DNA from: Poindextera sp036494815
GTDB taxonomy: Bacteria > Pseudomonadota > Alphaproteobacteria > Caulobacterales > Caulobacteraceae
Reading direction: 5' to 3'
DNA: 64,000 bases
Assembly (NCBI GenBank): GCA_036494815.1
Contig: DASXNV010000100.1
Coordinates: 79,543-143,542 of the forward strand
The translations under genes were made by a program, and so were the position numbers. The number at the start of each line of letters is the position of its first letter. The stretch's first letter is position 1. The notes beneath the pieces were generated by a model. The model saw only the letters and a program-made list of their open reading frames with translations, ran no database searches and was not told the origin of the DNA. Of this stretch, positions 7,523-17,237 are shown piece by piece.

Positions 7523-8080
7523 ATGATGGGTGTCACCCCCAGCAATTCCCCCAAAATCCTCGGTGCGGATCTGTCCGCCGACAAGGTCTTGAGTGCGCCA
7601 CTGGGCGCCTTCTCCCCACTGTGGCTCGCCTTTGGCGCGGCTGCCAGCGCCGGCGTCACCTATTGGTGGATGACCCGCTGGATGCGGCCGACCAATCTGG
7701 AAGCCGTGGCGGCGGAAACCGTGCCGAAGGTCACAGCCGAGGTTGAGGCGCCCGCGCCCGCGGCCGCCGAGGCTGCGGTGGCGGAAGCCATCGCCGAACC
7801 CGCCGTGATCGACTCCCCTGTGATCGAATCCAAGGCGCAAGAGTTCGTCGCCGAAGCGGCGGCGCCGGTCGAAGCGGCTGTTGAAGTCCTGGCCGAGGCG
7901 ATCGAACCCGAGATCGTTGCGCCGCCGGTGGTCGCCCAAGCAGCGGAGCCGCAGGTCGCGCCGCCCGCAAAGGCCAAGGCCGCCCCGCCCGTCAAGATCG
8001 CCAAGCCGGCCCCCACCGCAAAGCCCGCCGCCGTGTCTGTTCCCACCACCCGGGCGCCGCGTCGCAAGCCGCGTAGCTAG
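7523..8080 (+). CDS. Membrane-anchored Ala/Pro-rich protein, unknown
   Basis: A 185-residue protein with one hydrophobic segment near residues 30-52 (PLWLAFGAAASAGVTYWW). A long Ala/Glu/Val/Pro-rich, low-complexity region follows. The end is a basic Lys/Pro/Ala tail closing in RAPRRKPRS. The ATG at 7523 has AGGAG five bases upstream; the frame is open from 7478. The layout resembles an inner-membrane anchor with an extended periplasmic or cytosolic linker, as in TonB- or FtsN-like spacers, but there is no recognisable terminal domain. I do not assign a function. It stands alone between rlmJ and a stem-loop. Confidence 0.6.
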   Translation: MMGVTPSNSPKILGADLSADKVLSAPLGAFSPLWLAFGAAASAGVTYWWMTRWMRPTNLEAVAAETVPKVTAEVEAPAPAAAEAAVAEAIAEPAVIDSPVIESKAQEFVAEAAAPVEAAVEVLAEAIEPEIVAPPVVAQAAEPQVAPPAKAKAAPPVKIAKPAPTAKPAAVSVPTTRAPRRKPRS

Positions 8081-8118
8081 CGCATCCGTCGCCACGGCTG
8101 ACTCGGCGCTGGATCTGC

Positions 8119-8157
8119 GCTCCTCCCGGCGAAAGCCTGGCCAAAGCTGGGAGGAGC
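8119..8157. terminator. Stem-loop between convergent genes
   Basis: GCTCCTCCC (8119-8127) pairs perfectly with GGGAGGAGC (8149-8157), and the loop contains GGC-GAAA-GCC. It resembles the small CCGGCGAAAGCCGG palindromic repeats of alphaproteobacteria and lies between two convergent genes. There is no T-tract, so termination is inferred. Confidence 0.45.
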
Positions 8158-8216
8158 GGGCGCTTCTTCAACTCAAGCGACGAAGGCTCCGGCGCCGCCG
8201 CGGTCTGCCGGCGCCG

Positions 8217-11200
8217 TCACACTTCCAGCCGATCATCCGAACGCGCCACGAGCGTATAGAGCGCCGGCATCAGGAAGATGCTGATCAATAGGCGTGAGAA
8301 CAGGCCGCTGACGATCACCAGGGCGAACGGCCTTTGCGAGTCCGTGCCAACGCCCGTGGCCAACGCCGCTGGCAACAACCCCAGCGCCGCGACCAGCGCG
8401 GTCATCATGATCGGGCGCAGCCGTAGGATCGCGCCTTGCCGGACAGCCTCGGCGAGGGGGGCGCCGTCGCGGCGAAGCTCGTTGACATAGGAGATGTAGA
8501 CGACAGCCGTCTGCACCGAGACCCCAAACAAGGCCAGGAAACCAACGCCGGAAGACACGGAAAACGGCGTGCCGGTGATCCAGAGTCCAATGAGTCCGCC
8601 CACCGGCGCCGACAGCACCACGCCCAGCACGGTGATGAACGGGAATTTGAAATTGCTGTAGAGCATGAAAAGCAGGCCGAAAATCAAGGCCACGGTCAGC
8701 GGCAGTATGACGGTCAGTTGCGCGCGTGAGGCGGTATATTCCGTGTATTCCCCGCCCCAATCCAGGCGGTAGCCCTGGGGCATGTCGACCTTTGTCTTGA
8801 CCTGTTGAATGGCGTCGCCCACAGCTCCTGCCAGGTCGCGCCCTTCCACTGAGAACTGGACGCCGATATAGCGCGAATTGTCCTGGCGGTAGATGAAGGA
8901 GGCGCCGTTCTCCACCCGGATGTCCGCGAATTCCTTGAGCGGAATTTCTTGTCCCCCGGGGGTGGCCACCAGGATATTGCCGATTTCTTCGGGGTTATCT
9001 CGGTATTTCTGCTCGAGGCGGACAACCAGATCGAACTGCTTTTCCTGCTGCACCACCTGGGTGGCGACGTCCCCGCCGATGGCCGTCTGGATCACGCCAT
9101 TGATGTCCGCCACGTTCAGACCGTAGCGGGCGATCCGGTCCCGGTTGATCTTGATGGTCAGGCTGGGCTGGCCGAGTTCCTGGACCAGGGTCACGTCACG
9201 GATGCCGCGCACCCCCGTCAGCACCTGCTTGATGGCTTTGCCCTTTTGCTGGAGCGTATCCAGGTCGGGTCCGAAGACCTTCACCGCCAGGGCGCTTTTC
9301 AGGCCGGTTTCCGCCTCGTCCACCGCATCTTCGGCCGGTTGGGTATAGTTGAAGACAATTCCGGGAAAGCCCTGGAGCTTCTTGTTGATGGCTTCGATCA
9401 GTTCGGCCTTGTTGTGATAGGGGCCGGTCCATTGCGAATAGGGCTTGAGGCCGACGTAGAATTCGACGTTGAAAAAGCCGGTTGAATCCGTGCCGTCGTC
9501 CGGCCGACCCAGTTCAGAGGCGACCAGGGTGACGTCTGGAAACGAGCGCAGGATGTCACGGATCTTGGGCGTGATCTTGGCCGATTCATCGAACGAAATC
9601 GTGTAGGGCATGGTGGCGCGCACCCACAGCGCGCCTTCATCCAGCTGCGGCATGAACTCGCCGCCGATGAAGGGGACGAGCAGCAGGGACCCCGTCAACA
9701 CGATCGCGGCGGCGATCGACGTGCCCCAGGGGCGGGCGAGGCAGAAATCGAGGCCTTTGACATAGGCCGACTTGATGGCTTCAAAAACGGCGTTGTGGCG
9801 CTCGTGCACGCCCTTGCGCATGAACCACGAACACAGCACGGGCAGCAGGACCAGCGTGACGATCAGGGCGCCGATCAGCGCGAAGACCATGGTGTCGGCC
9901 ATCGGCTTGAACAGGGTCCCGGAAGGCCCGGACAGGACATAGATCGGCAGGAAACTGGCCACGATCACCGTGACGGCATAGAAAAGCGGGCGATCCACCT
10001 CCGCCGCCGCATCCTTGATGATCGCCCTGACATTGAGCGGCGTTCCTTGGCGCAACGCGATCTGGCGGAAAATATTCTCCACCATCACCACGGCGCCATC
10101 CACCAGGATGCCGAAGTCCACCGCCCCGATGGAGAGCAGGTTGGCGGAGGCGTGCTGCAGATCGAGACAAATAAATGCGAACAGCAGCGCCAGCGGGATG
10201 GTGGCCGCGACGATCAGGCCCGCCCGAAAATCGTAGAGAAAAAAGATCAGAACCACCACGACCAACACCATGCCGCGGAGCAAGTTTTCCTCGACGATCT
10301 TGGTGGTCAGTTTGATCAGGTCCGTCCGGTCGTAATACGGAACGACTTTCACATCCTTGGGCAGGATCTGCGCGTTGAGCTCCTTGGTCTTGGCCTCGAC
10401 CCGCTTGAGGACATCCTGGGTCTTTTCACCGGTGCGCAACAAGATGACGCCCTCGACAGCGTCGTCCTGCTTCTCGAAGCCGAACTCGCCCAGCCGCGGG
10501 GCGATGCCGATGACCACCCGGCCTACGTCCTTGAGCAAGACCGGGACGCCGTTGTGCACCGCCAAGACGACGTTGCCGATGTCTTCGGTGGTTTCCATGC
10601 GGCCCGCGCCGCGCACGTAATAGAACTGTCCGCCTTGCGAATAGAACCCGCCGCCGGCGTTGCTGTTGTTGGCCGCCAGGGCGGTCTCCACCTGTTGCGC
10701 CGACAGGCCGACCGCAGCGATCTTGGCCTGATCGAGCAGCACTTGGTACTGCATGGTGCCACCGCCAAACCCGGAGTCATCCGCCACGCCGGGCACGGAT
10801 TTGTACTGCGGCTCAACGGTCCAGGCCTCGATGGTCTTGAGCTCCATCGGCGACCGGTCGGGGCTTTGCAGGACGTAGCGATAGATCAGGCCGGAGGGTG
10901 ACGACAGTGGCGACACCGATGGGCTCACCCCGTCGGGCAAGCCAAGACCCGCCAGCCGGTTGAAAACCTCCTGGCGGGCGAAATTGTTGTCCGTCCCATC
11001 GTGAAAGGTGAGGATGACGTCGGACAGCCCATAGAGCGAGATCGAACGGGTCGTGGTCGTCTTTGGAACGCCATTCATCCCCAGTTCGACCGGCACCGTG
11101 ATCAGGCGTTCGACCTCTTCGGCGGCGTGACCGGGCCATTGGGTAATGATCTCGACGATGGGCGGCGAGAGATCGGGATAGGCATCCACCGGCAGGCGGT

Positions 11201-11342
11201 GCAGCGACCGCACGCCCACGACCACCAAGACGAACGTTATGAGAATGACCAGAAAGGGTCGCCCCAGCGATGAGGCCACGATCCGGTTCATGATCGACGC
11301 CGATTGCGGCGTGGATCCGGTCGGGGACGGATCGTCGCTCAT
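8217..11342 (-). CDS. HME-type RND efflux pump (CzcA/CusA family)
   Basis: A 1041-residue inner-membrane pump with the RND layout: TM1 near residues 30-48, two large periplasmic loops and twelve TM helices. The TM4 signature D409-FGILV-D415-GAVVMV-E422-N matches the DFGxxxDGAxxxxEN pattern of HME1 pumps (Zn/Co/Cd type). CusA-type copper pumps differ at this site. It exports substrate by proton antiport in a tripartite complex with the adaptor and outer-membrane factor encoded just upstream. The start overlaps the adaptor stop as ATGA. No metal regulator or metal-binding CzcE/CusF-like protein is linked, so the substrate is inferred from the signature only. Confidence 0.9.
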   Translation of the reverse strand: MSDDPSPTGSTPQSASIMNRIVASSLGRPFLVILITFVLVVVGVRSLHRLPVDAYPDLSPPIVEIITQWPGHAAEEVERLITVPVELGMNGVPKTTTTRSISLYGLSDVILTFHDGTDNNFARQEVFNRLAGLGLPDGVSPSVSPLSSPSGLIYRYVLQSPDRSPMELKTIEAWTVEPQYKSVPGVADDSGFGGGTMQYQVLLDQAKIAAVGLSAQQVETALAANNSNAGGGFYSQGGQFYYVRGAGRMETTEDIGNVVLAVHNGVPVLLKDVGRVVIGIAPRLGEFGFEKQDDAVEGVILLRTGEKTQDVLKRVEAKTKELNAQILPKDVKVVPYYDRTDLIKLTTKIVEENLLRGMVLVVVVLIFFLYDFRAGLIVAATIPLALLFAFICLDLQHASANLLSIGAVDFGILVDGAVVMVENIFRQIALRQGTPLNVRAIIKDAAAEVDRPLFYAVTVIVASFLPIYVLSGPSGTLFKPMADTMVFALIGALIVTLVLLPVLCSWFMRKGVHERHNAVFEAIKSAYVKGLDFCLARPWGTSIAAAIVLTGSLLLVPFIGGEFMPQLDEGALWVRATMPYTISFDESAKITPKIRDILRSFPDVTLVASELGRPDDGTDSTGFFNVEFYVGLKPYSQWTGPYHNKAELIEAINKKLQGFPGIVFNYTQPAEDAVDEAETGLKSALAVKVFGPDLDTLQQKGKAIKQVLTGVRGIRDVTLVQELGQPSLTIKINRDRIARYGLNVADINGVIQTAIGGDVATQVVQQEKQFDLVVRLEQKYRDNPEEIGNILVATPGGQEIPLKEFADIRVENGASFIYRQDNSRYIGVQFSVEGRDLAGAVGDAIQQVKTKVDMPQGYRLDWGGEYTEYTASRAQLTVILPLTVALIFGLLFMLYSNFKFPFITVLGVVLSAPVGGLIGLWITGTPFSVSSGVGFLALFGVSVQTAVVYISYVNELRRDGAPLAEAVRQGAILRLRPIMMTALVAALGLLPAALATGVGTDSQRPFALVIVSGLFSRLLISIFLMPALYTLVARSDDRLEV

Positions 11343-12526
11343 TGGCTTTGCATGAACTGAATGAAGACGCCGCCATCGACCACGATCCGATCGCCGGCCT
11401 TGAGACCCGAGGCGATGTCATACTGGTCCCCGGTGCGATAGCCCAGGGTCACACGCCGCCGCGCGAAGCCGCCGTCAGGCTGGGCGGTGTAGACAAACGG
11501 CAGGTTCTCATCGTCGCGCAAAATCGCGGAGACAGGGACAAGCAGTCCCGTGCTTTGCTGGCGGGAATGAATCTGCGCGCGGACATACATTTGCTTCTTC
11601 AGAAGCTCGCCCGGATTTTCGACGACGACGCGGGCGATCACCGAACGGGTGTCCGGATTCACCAGGGCCGAGATGTTGGTCACTGTTCCTGAGACGCCGT
11701 TCGGCGCCCCACCGCTCAGCACGTCGGCCGCGTCTCCAAGCCTGACCGAAGCAATGTCGGAGTCCGAAATCTGCGCCATCACCCAAACCCGGGAAAGGTC
11801 GGCGACGGTGAAACAGGGTGTGGAGCCCGCCTGCAGAAGTTGTCCGGGCGTGATCAGCTTCTCCGCCACGGTTCCCGCGATCGGCGAGCGGATAACGCCT
11901 TCGACGCGCGATACCGGACGGCCTTGCTGCAAGGCTTTGATGGCCTGGGGATCCACATCCAGCGAGACGAGCGCCTGCAGAGCGGCGTCGCGGTCCGCCT
12001 CGGCGTTGACGGCGTCGGTTTCCGCCTGCTGCGCCTCGCGCTGCGAAACACCGTTGTGCTGGAGAAGATCCTTGTCTGCGTCGGCAAGCTTGCGAGATGT
12101 CCGCGCGGTCGCGAGCGCCTTGCTGTAGGCGCTGACGGCGGCGGCGAAATCGGATGACTCGACCTCCGCGAGGGCTTGGCCCTTCCTGACCTTGTCGCCG
12201 GCGGAAACCAGCAGCCGCGACACCGGGCCGGAGAAGGGCGCCAGGACGCTGGTGGCTTGATCGTTGTCGAAATCGACCGTCCCGTTGGAGTCGATGGTCT
12301 TGCGATACTGAGACTGCGTGACGGCGTAGAGGCGGATGTGATCTCGTTGGGCCGCTGTCAGGACCACATTGCTGGCCGTCGCCGGCGCCTGCGCCTTGGT
12401 GTCGGTCTTGGGGGCGCAGCCGGCCAGAGACACGACCGCCGCCGTCGTAACGGCGAGCGCAATTGCGTGCGGGCGTCTGATCCGCCGTTGTGCGGGCGGC
12501 GTTCCGTAAGGCGGCTTAGGGCTCAT
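11339..12526 (-). CDS. RND periplasmic adaptor lipoprotein (HlyD/CzcB-like)
   Basis: A 395-residue adaptor. A basic N-region leads into a signal segment ending in the lipobox VSLAGC, so it is anchored in the inner membrane by lipid. The lipoyl/barrel-sandwich motif is visible as VLAPFSGPVSRLLVSAGDKV, followed by a coiled-coil hairpin (about residues 130-190) and the second lipoyl half RSPIAGTVAEKLITPGQLL. C-terminal beta-barrel and membrane-proximal domains follow. It links the RND pump to the outer-membrane factor. The stop overlaps the pump start (ATGA), and its own start overlaps the outer-membrane-factor gene by 11 bases. Confidence 0.9.
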   Translation of the reverse strand: MSPKPPYGTPPAQRRIRRPHAIALAVTTAAVVSLAGCAPKTDTKAQAPATASNVVLTAAQRDHIRLYAVTQSQYRKTIDSNGTVDFDNDQATSVLAPFSGPVSRLLVSAGDKVRKGQALAEVESSDFAAAVSAYSKALATARTSRKLADADKDLLQHNGVSQREAQQAETDAVNAEADRDAALQALVSLDVDPQAIKALQQGRPVSRVEGVIRSPIAGTVAEKLITPGQLLQAGSTPCFTVADLSRVWVMAQISDSDIASVRLGDAADVLSGGAPNGVSGTVTNISALVNPDTRSVIARVVVENPGELLKKQMYVRAQIHSRQQSTGLLVPVSAILRDDENLPFVYTAQPDGGFARRRVTLGYRTGDQYDIASGLKAGDRIVVDGGVFIQFMQSQ

Positions 12527-14048
12527 ATTTGTCCTTGGCTATGTCCGCGCGCCGCCACCATCCGCCGCCGAGCGCCTGGAACAGCGCCGCTGTGTCGGCG
12601 AAACGATTGGTCTGGGCCTGCACGAGGTTGATCCGGGCTTGCTGATAGGCCTGCTCGGCGCTCAACAGCGAAAGGGGGCTGGCGTAGCCGTCTCGCACCT
12701 GTCGCTGCGACAGATCCAGCGTGACCTTGGCGGCGTCCGCGGCGGCCGCGGCCGCCTTCAGGCCCTCGGCGTCCTGTTCGAGCGCGGTCAATGTATCAGC
12801 GACATTCTGAAAGGCGGTCAGCACCGTGCTGCGATATTGTTCCGCCGCCTGGACATAGGCGGCCTTGGCGGCGCGCTCCTGGTGCAGCAGGGCTCCACCG
12901 TCGAAAATGGGCGCCGTCGCGGCCGCGCCCAAACCCCAAAAGCCATTGCCCGACGCGAACACCTTACCCAGGGACAGGGCCGTGCTTCCGGCGTTCGCGG
13001 TCAACTCTATATTGGGCAGCCGGTTTGCTATGGCGACGCCAATTTGGGCGCTGGCGACGTGCAGGTTGGCTTCGGCCTGGAGCACGTCGGGACGCTGAGC
13101 CACCAGGGCCGACGGAAGGCTCACCGGCAGGTCCGCCGGCAATTTCAGGCTCGAAAGCTCGAAGTCTTCAGCCGGCGCCTGGTTGGGATACCGCCCGGCC
13201 AGGACGGCGAGAAGGTCGCGTTGCTGGACGGATTGCTTGAGCAGCGGCGGCAGCGTGGCCGTGACTTGCGCGAGCTGAGCTTCCTGCGCGGCGACATCAA
13301 GTCGGCTCGCATAGCCCTTGGCGAATTGGTATTGCAGGGTTTGGACGATCTTGGTGTTGATATCGATCAGCTGTCGCGTCGCGTCGATCTGCGTCTGCAG
13401 CGACGCTTCCTGAATATAGGCGGTCGCTACATTGGTCGTCAGCGTAAGGTGCGCCGCGATCATTTGGAAACGAACGGCTTGTTCCTGCGCCTTGACGGAC
13501 TCCGTACCTCGGCGATTCAGGCCGAAGACGTCAGGTGAGTAGGAAACGCTGACCTGCGGGGTGAAGAGACTGTATTCGAAAGCGTTCGAACTAGGCGTGG
13601 GCGCCAGCGCCGCGGATTGCCGCTGGCGAGTGGCCGAAAAGCTCGCCGCGACATCGGGATAATAAACGCCCCGTTGAGCCAGGACGTTTTCCCTCGCCAC
13701 CGACAAGGCCGCCTGCGCCGCCTTGAGGTCGTGATTGTTGGCGAGCGACTGTTCAACCAGATCATTGAGGGAGGGGGACTGAAACAGGGTCCACCAGTCT
13801 CCAGGAATGTCCGATCCGTTGGCGAAGCGCTGAGCCTCACCAGCGGCGACCGTCGGACTGGAGGCGGTGGCCGACATCGGATGGGCGGTGTAGCCGCTGA
13901 CATCCGGAGCCACCGGTCGCTTGAAGTCGGGGCCCACCGCGCAACCCGCCATCAGCAAGCAAGCGATAGGCGCCAGGAAGGTCTGGACGCGCCTCCGTGG
14001 CGAGCTGCCCCTGACGCCGGGTTTCGGCAGCCCAGTGGATGTCGTCAT
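12516..14048 (-). CDS. NodT-type outer-membrane factor of RND system
   Basis: A 510-residue TolC-like channel of the NodT/OprM lipoprotein class. The signal peptide ends in LLMAGC followed by AVGPDFKRP, a hallmark of the family. Two internally repeated helical halves follow, with conserved patterns such as NHDLKAAQAALSVARENV, RPDVLQAEANLHVA and IGVAIANRLPNIELTANAG. The start is taken at ATG 14048; a TTG at 14084 would add twelve unneeded residues. It is the first gene of the three-gene efflux operon and supplies the outer-membrane exit duct. Confidence 0.88.
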   Translation of the reverse strand: MTTSTGLPKPGVRGSSPRRRVQTFLAPIACLLMAGCAVGPDFKRPVAPDVSGYTAHPMSATASSPTVAAGEAQRFANGSDIPGDWWTLFQSPSLNDLVEQSLANNHDLKAAQAALSVARENVLAQRGVYYPDVAASFSATRQRQSAALAPTPSSNAFEYSLFTPQVSVSYSPDVFGLNRRGTESVKAQEQAVRFQMIAAHLTLTTNVATAYIQEASLQTQIDATRQLIDINTKIVQTLQYQFAKGYASRLDVAAQEAQLAQVTATLPPLLKQSVQQRDLLAVLAGRYPNQAPAEDFELSSLKLPADLPVSLPSALVAQRPDVLQAEANLHVASAQIGVAIANRLPNIELTANAGSTALSLGKVFASGNGFWGLGAAATAPIFDGGALLHQERAAKAAYVQAAEQYRSTVLTAFQNVADTLTALEQDAEGLKAAAAAADAAKVTLDLSQRQVRDGYASPLSLLSAEQAYQQARINLVQAQTNRFADTAALFQALGGGWWRRADIAKDKYEP

Positions 14049-14124
14049 GTTTGGATGGGCCCAACGCTGTGAGCGCCGCGCCAAATCCGACCGGCCGACT
14101 GGCCACGAAGCGCGCGGCGTGCAG

Positions 14125-14237
14125 TCTTCCCGATCATGGCGACGTTGTCCCTACTATAGCCCAGATGGGCAAATAGGCGATGGAGCGCGACGCGACCATG
14201 CCGAATCTTCCCGATTTGATCGGGAATTTTTCCCGAT
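14125..14237. promoter_or_regulatory. Repeated TTCCCGAT boxes upstream of efflux operon
   Basis: TCTTCCCGAT occurs at 14125-14134 and 14206-14215. A third TTCCCGAT (14230-14237) forms an 8-bp inverted repeat with ATCGGGAA (14219-14226). The 283-bp gap between the outer-membrane-factor start and the TonB receptor end contains nothing else I recognise. These are candidate regulator sites; no cognate regulator gene is adjacent. Confidence 0.4.
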
Positions 14238-14367
14238 TGGGGTGGGGGCGGAGTTCGCCGGCTTCAGTTGCGATATGTTGGGCGCATGTCGCTGGGAGCC
14301 CGCCTATCCCGTCGGGCGCGCGGGTGGCCTAACACCCCCCGCCGAATGGATCCGACAAGCCAATCCC

Positions 14368-16521
14368 TCAGAACGCCGCCTTGACGTCCACGAAGATCTT
14401 GCGCGGCGCAGACAGGTAGTAGGATTGGTCGCCAAACTCGCTGGCGCTGACGGGGCGCCGCTCGTCGGTCAGATTGTATGCATTCAGCGACAGGCTATAG
14501 CGACTCCAACGGTAGCCGACCACGCCGTCCAGGGATGTGTAGGCGCCAGTTGGGGCGGTGTTGGCCAGATCGAGCATCCGACGGCCAACATAGCTCACCG
14601 TGATCGATCCGAAGAAGCCGTGCTCCGGGGCGTATACGGCTCCAATAGATCCAAGCCAATCTGGAGAAAGCGGCAGCTGATTGCCGGAGACGTCTATATT
14701 GGCCCCGCCTTCTGCGGCGATGTAGCGAGTGAAGCGCGCGTCATGCCAGCTCATGGCGGCGGCGATGCTGAGGTCACGCGTCACGCGCCATTGACCTTCG
14801 AGCTCGACACCCTTCAACCGCTCGCCGCCCGCGTTTTGAAAGATCTGGTCGCCGGCGTCGTCGGTCGTGGTGACCACCAAATTCTTGAAGTCGAGCAGGA
14901 ACAGACTGGCGTCATAGGTAAGCCGGCCATCCGCCAGCCGCCCCTTCAGTCCCGCTTCATAGCTTCTGGCCGATTCAGGTTGCAGAATGTCGGGCGTGTT
15001 GTCGGGGCCGAAATCCAGGGCTGAAGGCTTGAAGGTGTCGCGGTAGTCGCCGTACAGGACCAGTTCATCGTCTCCCTGGCTCCAGGCCCGGTAGCTCACC
15101 CCCGCCATGCCGGAGAGCCGCGTAACGTCTCGGGTTTGGTCGTCGAAGGTGTCCGCGGTGGCGTCGAACCCGTCGATATGCGTCGAAAGCTTGTGTTCGG
15201 CGGTCTCGTTGACCCGCAGGCCGGCGTTCAGGTCCCAGCGGGAGTCCGGCTTCCAGTCCAATTGAGCATACTGACCGGCGAAGACCCGGCGATCGAGCAG
15301 GCGATTGATCTCGTCCACATGGAGGGACGTTGTCGGCGGCAAGGGGACGCCACCTTGCAGAGCGGGAAAATAGCCGCCGTTGACACTGGTCTGCGCCCCC
15401 CGGCCATAGAGCAGATCCGCCCCCAGGGTTAGGTTGCTGTCGTGCGGCAGTTTGAAGTTCACATCGGTGTCGAAATAGTCGTCGTCGATGTCGCGGCGTT
15501 GGTTCTGGCTGTCCGCAGTCATCAGGTCTGAACGCAGGAAGCCGCGAATATCGGCGACGCGGGAGTAGGCGAGGGACGCCGTGGTCGACCAAGTCCACAG
15601 CGCAGTCTCGCGCGTATAGCCGATGACGCCGTGATAGCGGTCCTCGTCGATCCTGGCGTCGGCCGGATTGTAGTTGGCGTCGAGCGGTGTCAGCGTGGTT
15701 AGGATAGCGCCCACGCGAACCACCGGACTGGGCGGAACGGTGCGAAGAGCCGTCAGGTCGATGTCGACGCGCAAGGTTCCGTTCAGCACTTGCCCGCTGG
15801 TGCGATAGAGCAGGCGAGCGTCGCCGACATGCTCGCGTGAATCGGCGAAGCCGTCGCGCTTGGCGTCGATGGCGATTGACTGGTCGAAGCCCAGCACGGT
15901 CGGCAGGGCGGCGGTGACATCGGCTCGCCATGAGCCGAAACTGCCATAGCCGGCCTCGATGGAATTGGCGGCGTGGCTGCCGGCGGGATAGTGGATGACC
16001 TGGATTACGCCGACAAATGAGGTCGCCCCAAAGAGCACGGGCGCCGATCCCTTCAGGACCTCGATGCGCTCCACATCGATCAGGTCGAGCGTCGGTATCG
16101 CCGGATTGAAGGCGCCGCCCCACGGCACACCGTCCACAACCAGCAGAAAGGCGTCGAACTCATGCAGGCCCCAGAAGGACGGCACCGCGCTGGCCGGGCC
16201 GGCGTCGCCGCCGGGAGGCGCCTCAACCCCCGCTATCAGGGATAGCGCGCCACGCAGGTCGGTGATGTGTCTGGCCCGTAGATCATCTCCTTTGATCAGT
16301 GCGATATTGGCCGGCACGCGATCGGCCGGTTCGGCCACTCGTGTCGCCGTCACGACCACATCATCGTCCGGGCCGATTGAGGTTGGAGTGCGGACCTGAG
16401 CCGCTGCGTTCGATGTCCAGATCAGCCCCATCATCGAGACGGCCAGGGACACGAACCTGCTGTCAGCGCGCGCCAGTCGGCCCCCGCGCCAGCCTGTCCG
16501 TCTAAATTCCCGCATAGCCAT
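14368..16521 (-). CDS. TonB-dependent receptor
   Basis: A 717-residue outer-membrane receptor. A signal peptide ends near SNAAAQV. A TonB-box-like DDDVVVTATRV leads into the plug domain (DLRARHITDLRGALSLIAGV; VERIEVLKGSAPVLFGATSF), then a 22-strand barrel ending in the C-terminal aromatic KIFVDVKAAF. It takes up a large or scarce nutrient using TonB-ExbBD energy. The start is the ATG at 16521 (MAMREFRR); upstream in-frame codons to 16659 do not look like a leader. No linked transporter or sigma/anti-sigma pair identifies the ligand. It precedes the efflux operon in the same direction but with a 319-bp gap to its start. Confidence 0.88.
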   Translation of the reverse strand: MAMREFRRTGWRGGRLARADSRFVSLAVSMMGLIWTSNAAAQVRTPTSIGPDDDVVVTATRVAEPADRVPANIALIKGDDLRARHITDLRGALSLIAGVEAPPGGDAGPASAVPSFWGLHEFDAFLLVVDGVPWGGAFNPAIPTLDLIDVERIEVLKGSAPVLFGATSFVGVIQVIHYPAGSHAANSIEAGYGSFGSWRADVTAALPTVLGFDQSIAIDAKRDGFADSREHVGDARLLYRTSGQVLNGTLRVDIDLTALRTVPPSPVVRVGAILTTLTPLDANYNPADARIDEDRYHGVIGYTRETALWTWSTTASLAYSRVADIRGFLRSDLMTADSQNQRRDIDDDYFDTDVNFKLPHDSNLTLGADLLYGRGAQTSVNGGYFPALQGGVPLPPTTSLHVDEINRLLDRRVFAGQYAQLDWKPDSRWDLNAGLRVNETAEHKLSTHIDGFDATADTFDDQTRDVTRLSGMAGVSYRAWSQGDDELVLYGDYRDTFKPSALDFGPDNTPDILQPESARSYEAGLKGRLADGRLTYDASLFLLDFKNLVVTTTDDAGDQIFQNAGGERLKGVELEGQWRVTRDLSIAAAMSWHDARFTRYIAAEGGANIDVSGNQLPLSPDWLGSIGAVYAPEHGFFGSITVSYVGRRMLDLANTAPTGAYTSLDGVVGYRWSRYSLSLNAYNLTDERRPVSASEFGDQSYYLSAPRKIFVDVKAAF

Positions 16522-16988
16522 GGAGCCCCCAATCCTCACGACGAACCCGCACCACGATTTGAAATCCAGGCGCTGCGAACGGCGCATCGCGAAACAAAGC
16601 AAAGCTATGGAATCACAGATCGTGGTGAGACTAAATAATGAATGGCGCGGTAATAGCAACGCTTGTTGATGGTGTTCGCCAAGCTCATGGGTGTGTCGCA
16701 GATAGGCGGCTATGATCCGCGAGGGTGCTTGAGTTCGCCCTCATATTTCTCGCCCTGACCAGCATCTCATCGAAGTTGATGGAAAATTGAATACAATTTA
16801 CGGACATTTTTACGTGACCGCTGTTGCGACGGTTGGCGAGATATGCTCAGAATATAGAGAATGACTTTAGACCCATAGTGTAAGCATTGATGTCGCCGTG
16901 GCGTGAAAATCGTCATAGAGCAACTAGCTTGGCCGTGGCGCCATGATGTGGCGCAATACCGTTTCAAAATTAAAAGCGGGAGGCGTCG
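16522..16988. other. 467-bp non-coding gap before the radical SAM operon
   Basis: This is an unusually AT-rich stretch for the window (for example 16770-16880) between divergent genes. It should hold promoters for the TonB receptor (minus) and for the four-gene operon beginning at 16989 (plus). I see no confident -35/-10 pair, RNA gene or protein-coding signal; a 66-codon open frame on the minus strand has no start-site support. Confidence 0.5.
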
Positions 16989-17237
16989 ATGGAGGTCAGG
17001 AACAGAGTTTTTCTTGAGCTATCTCTTGCATCCGTTTCCGGCATCATTTTTCTGGCTACGTTGCTTTGGCCGGCATGGATCGAGTTTGTGTTCCATATCG
17101 ATCCCGACGCGGGCCGTGGCGACCTCGAGAGAGCCATCGTCATTATCACCGCCGCGACGACCGTCACCTGCTCATTGATCGCGCGCTTGGAATGGCGCAA
17201 GCGGCGGCTGGCTACAGGGGAGGCCGACGATGTCTGA
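16989..17237 (+). CDS. Small two-helix membrane protein, unknown
   Basis: An 82-residue protein with two hydrophobic helices, about residues 10-34 (LASVSGIIFLATLLWPAWIEFV) and 47-66 (RAIVIITAATTVTCSLIARL). A short acidic loop (HIDPDAGRGDLE) separates them and the C-terminus is basic then acidic. The ATG has GGGAGG upstream. It overlaps the next gene by 8 bases, so it opens the operon containing the Asp-box/RGPI protein and the radical SAM enzyme. No family is recognised; a membrane partner or docking protein is a guess. Confidence 0.7.
   Translation: MEVRNRVFLELSLASVSGIIFLATLLWPAWIEFVFHIDPDAGRGDLERAIVIITAATTVTCSLIARLEWRKRRLATGEADDV

Noticed and set aside
16767..16967. 66-codon minus-strand frame in the AT-rich gap
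   Set aside because: No start-site support and no recognisable features; the region is better explained as divergent promoter DNA.
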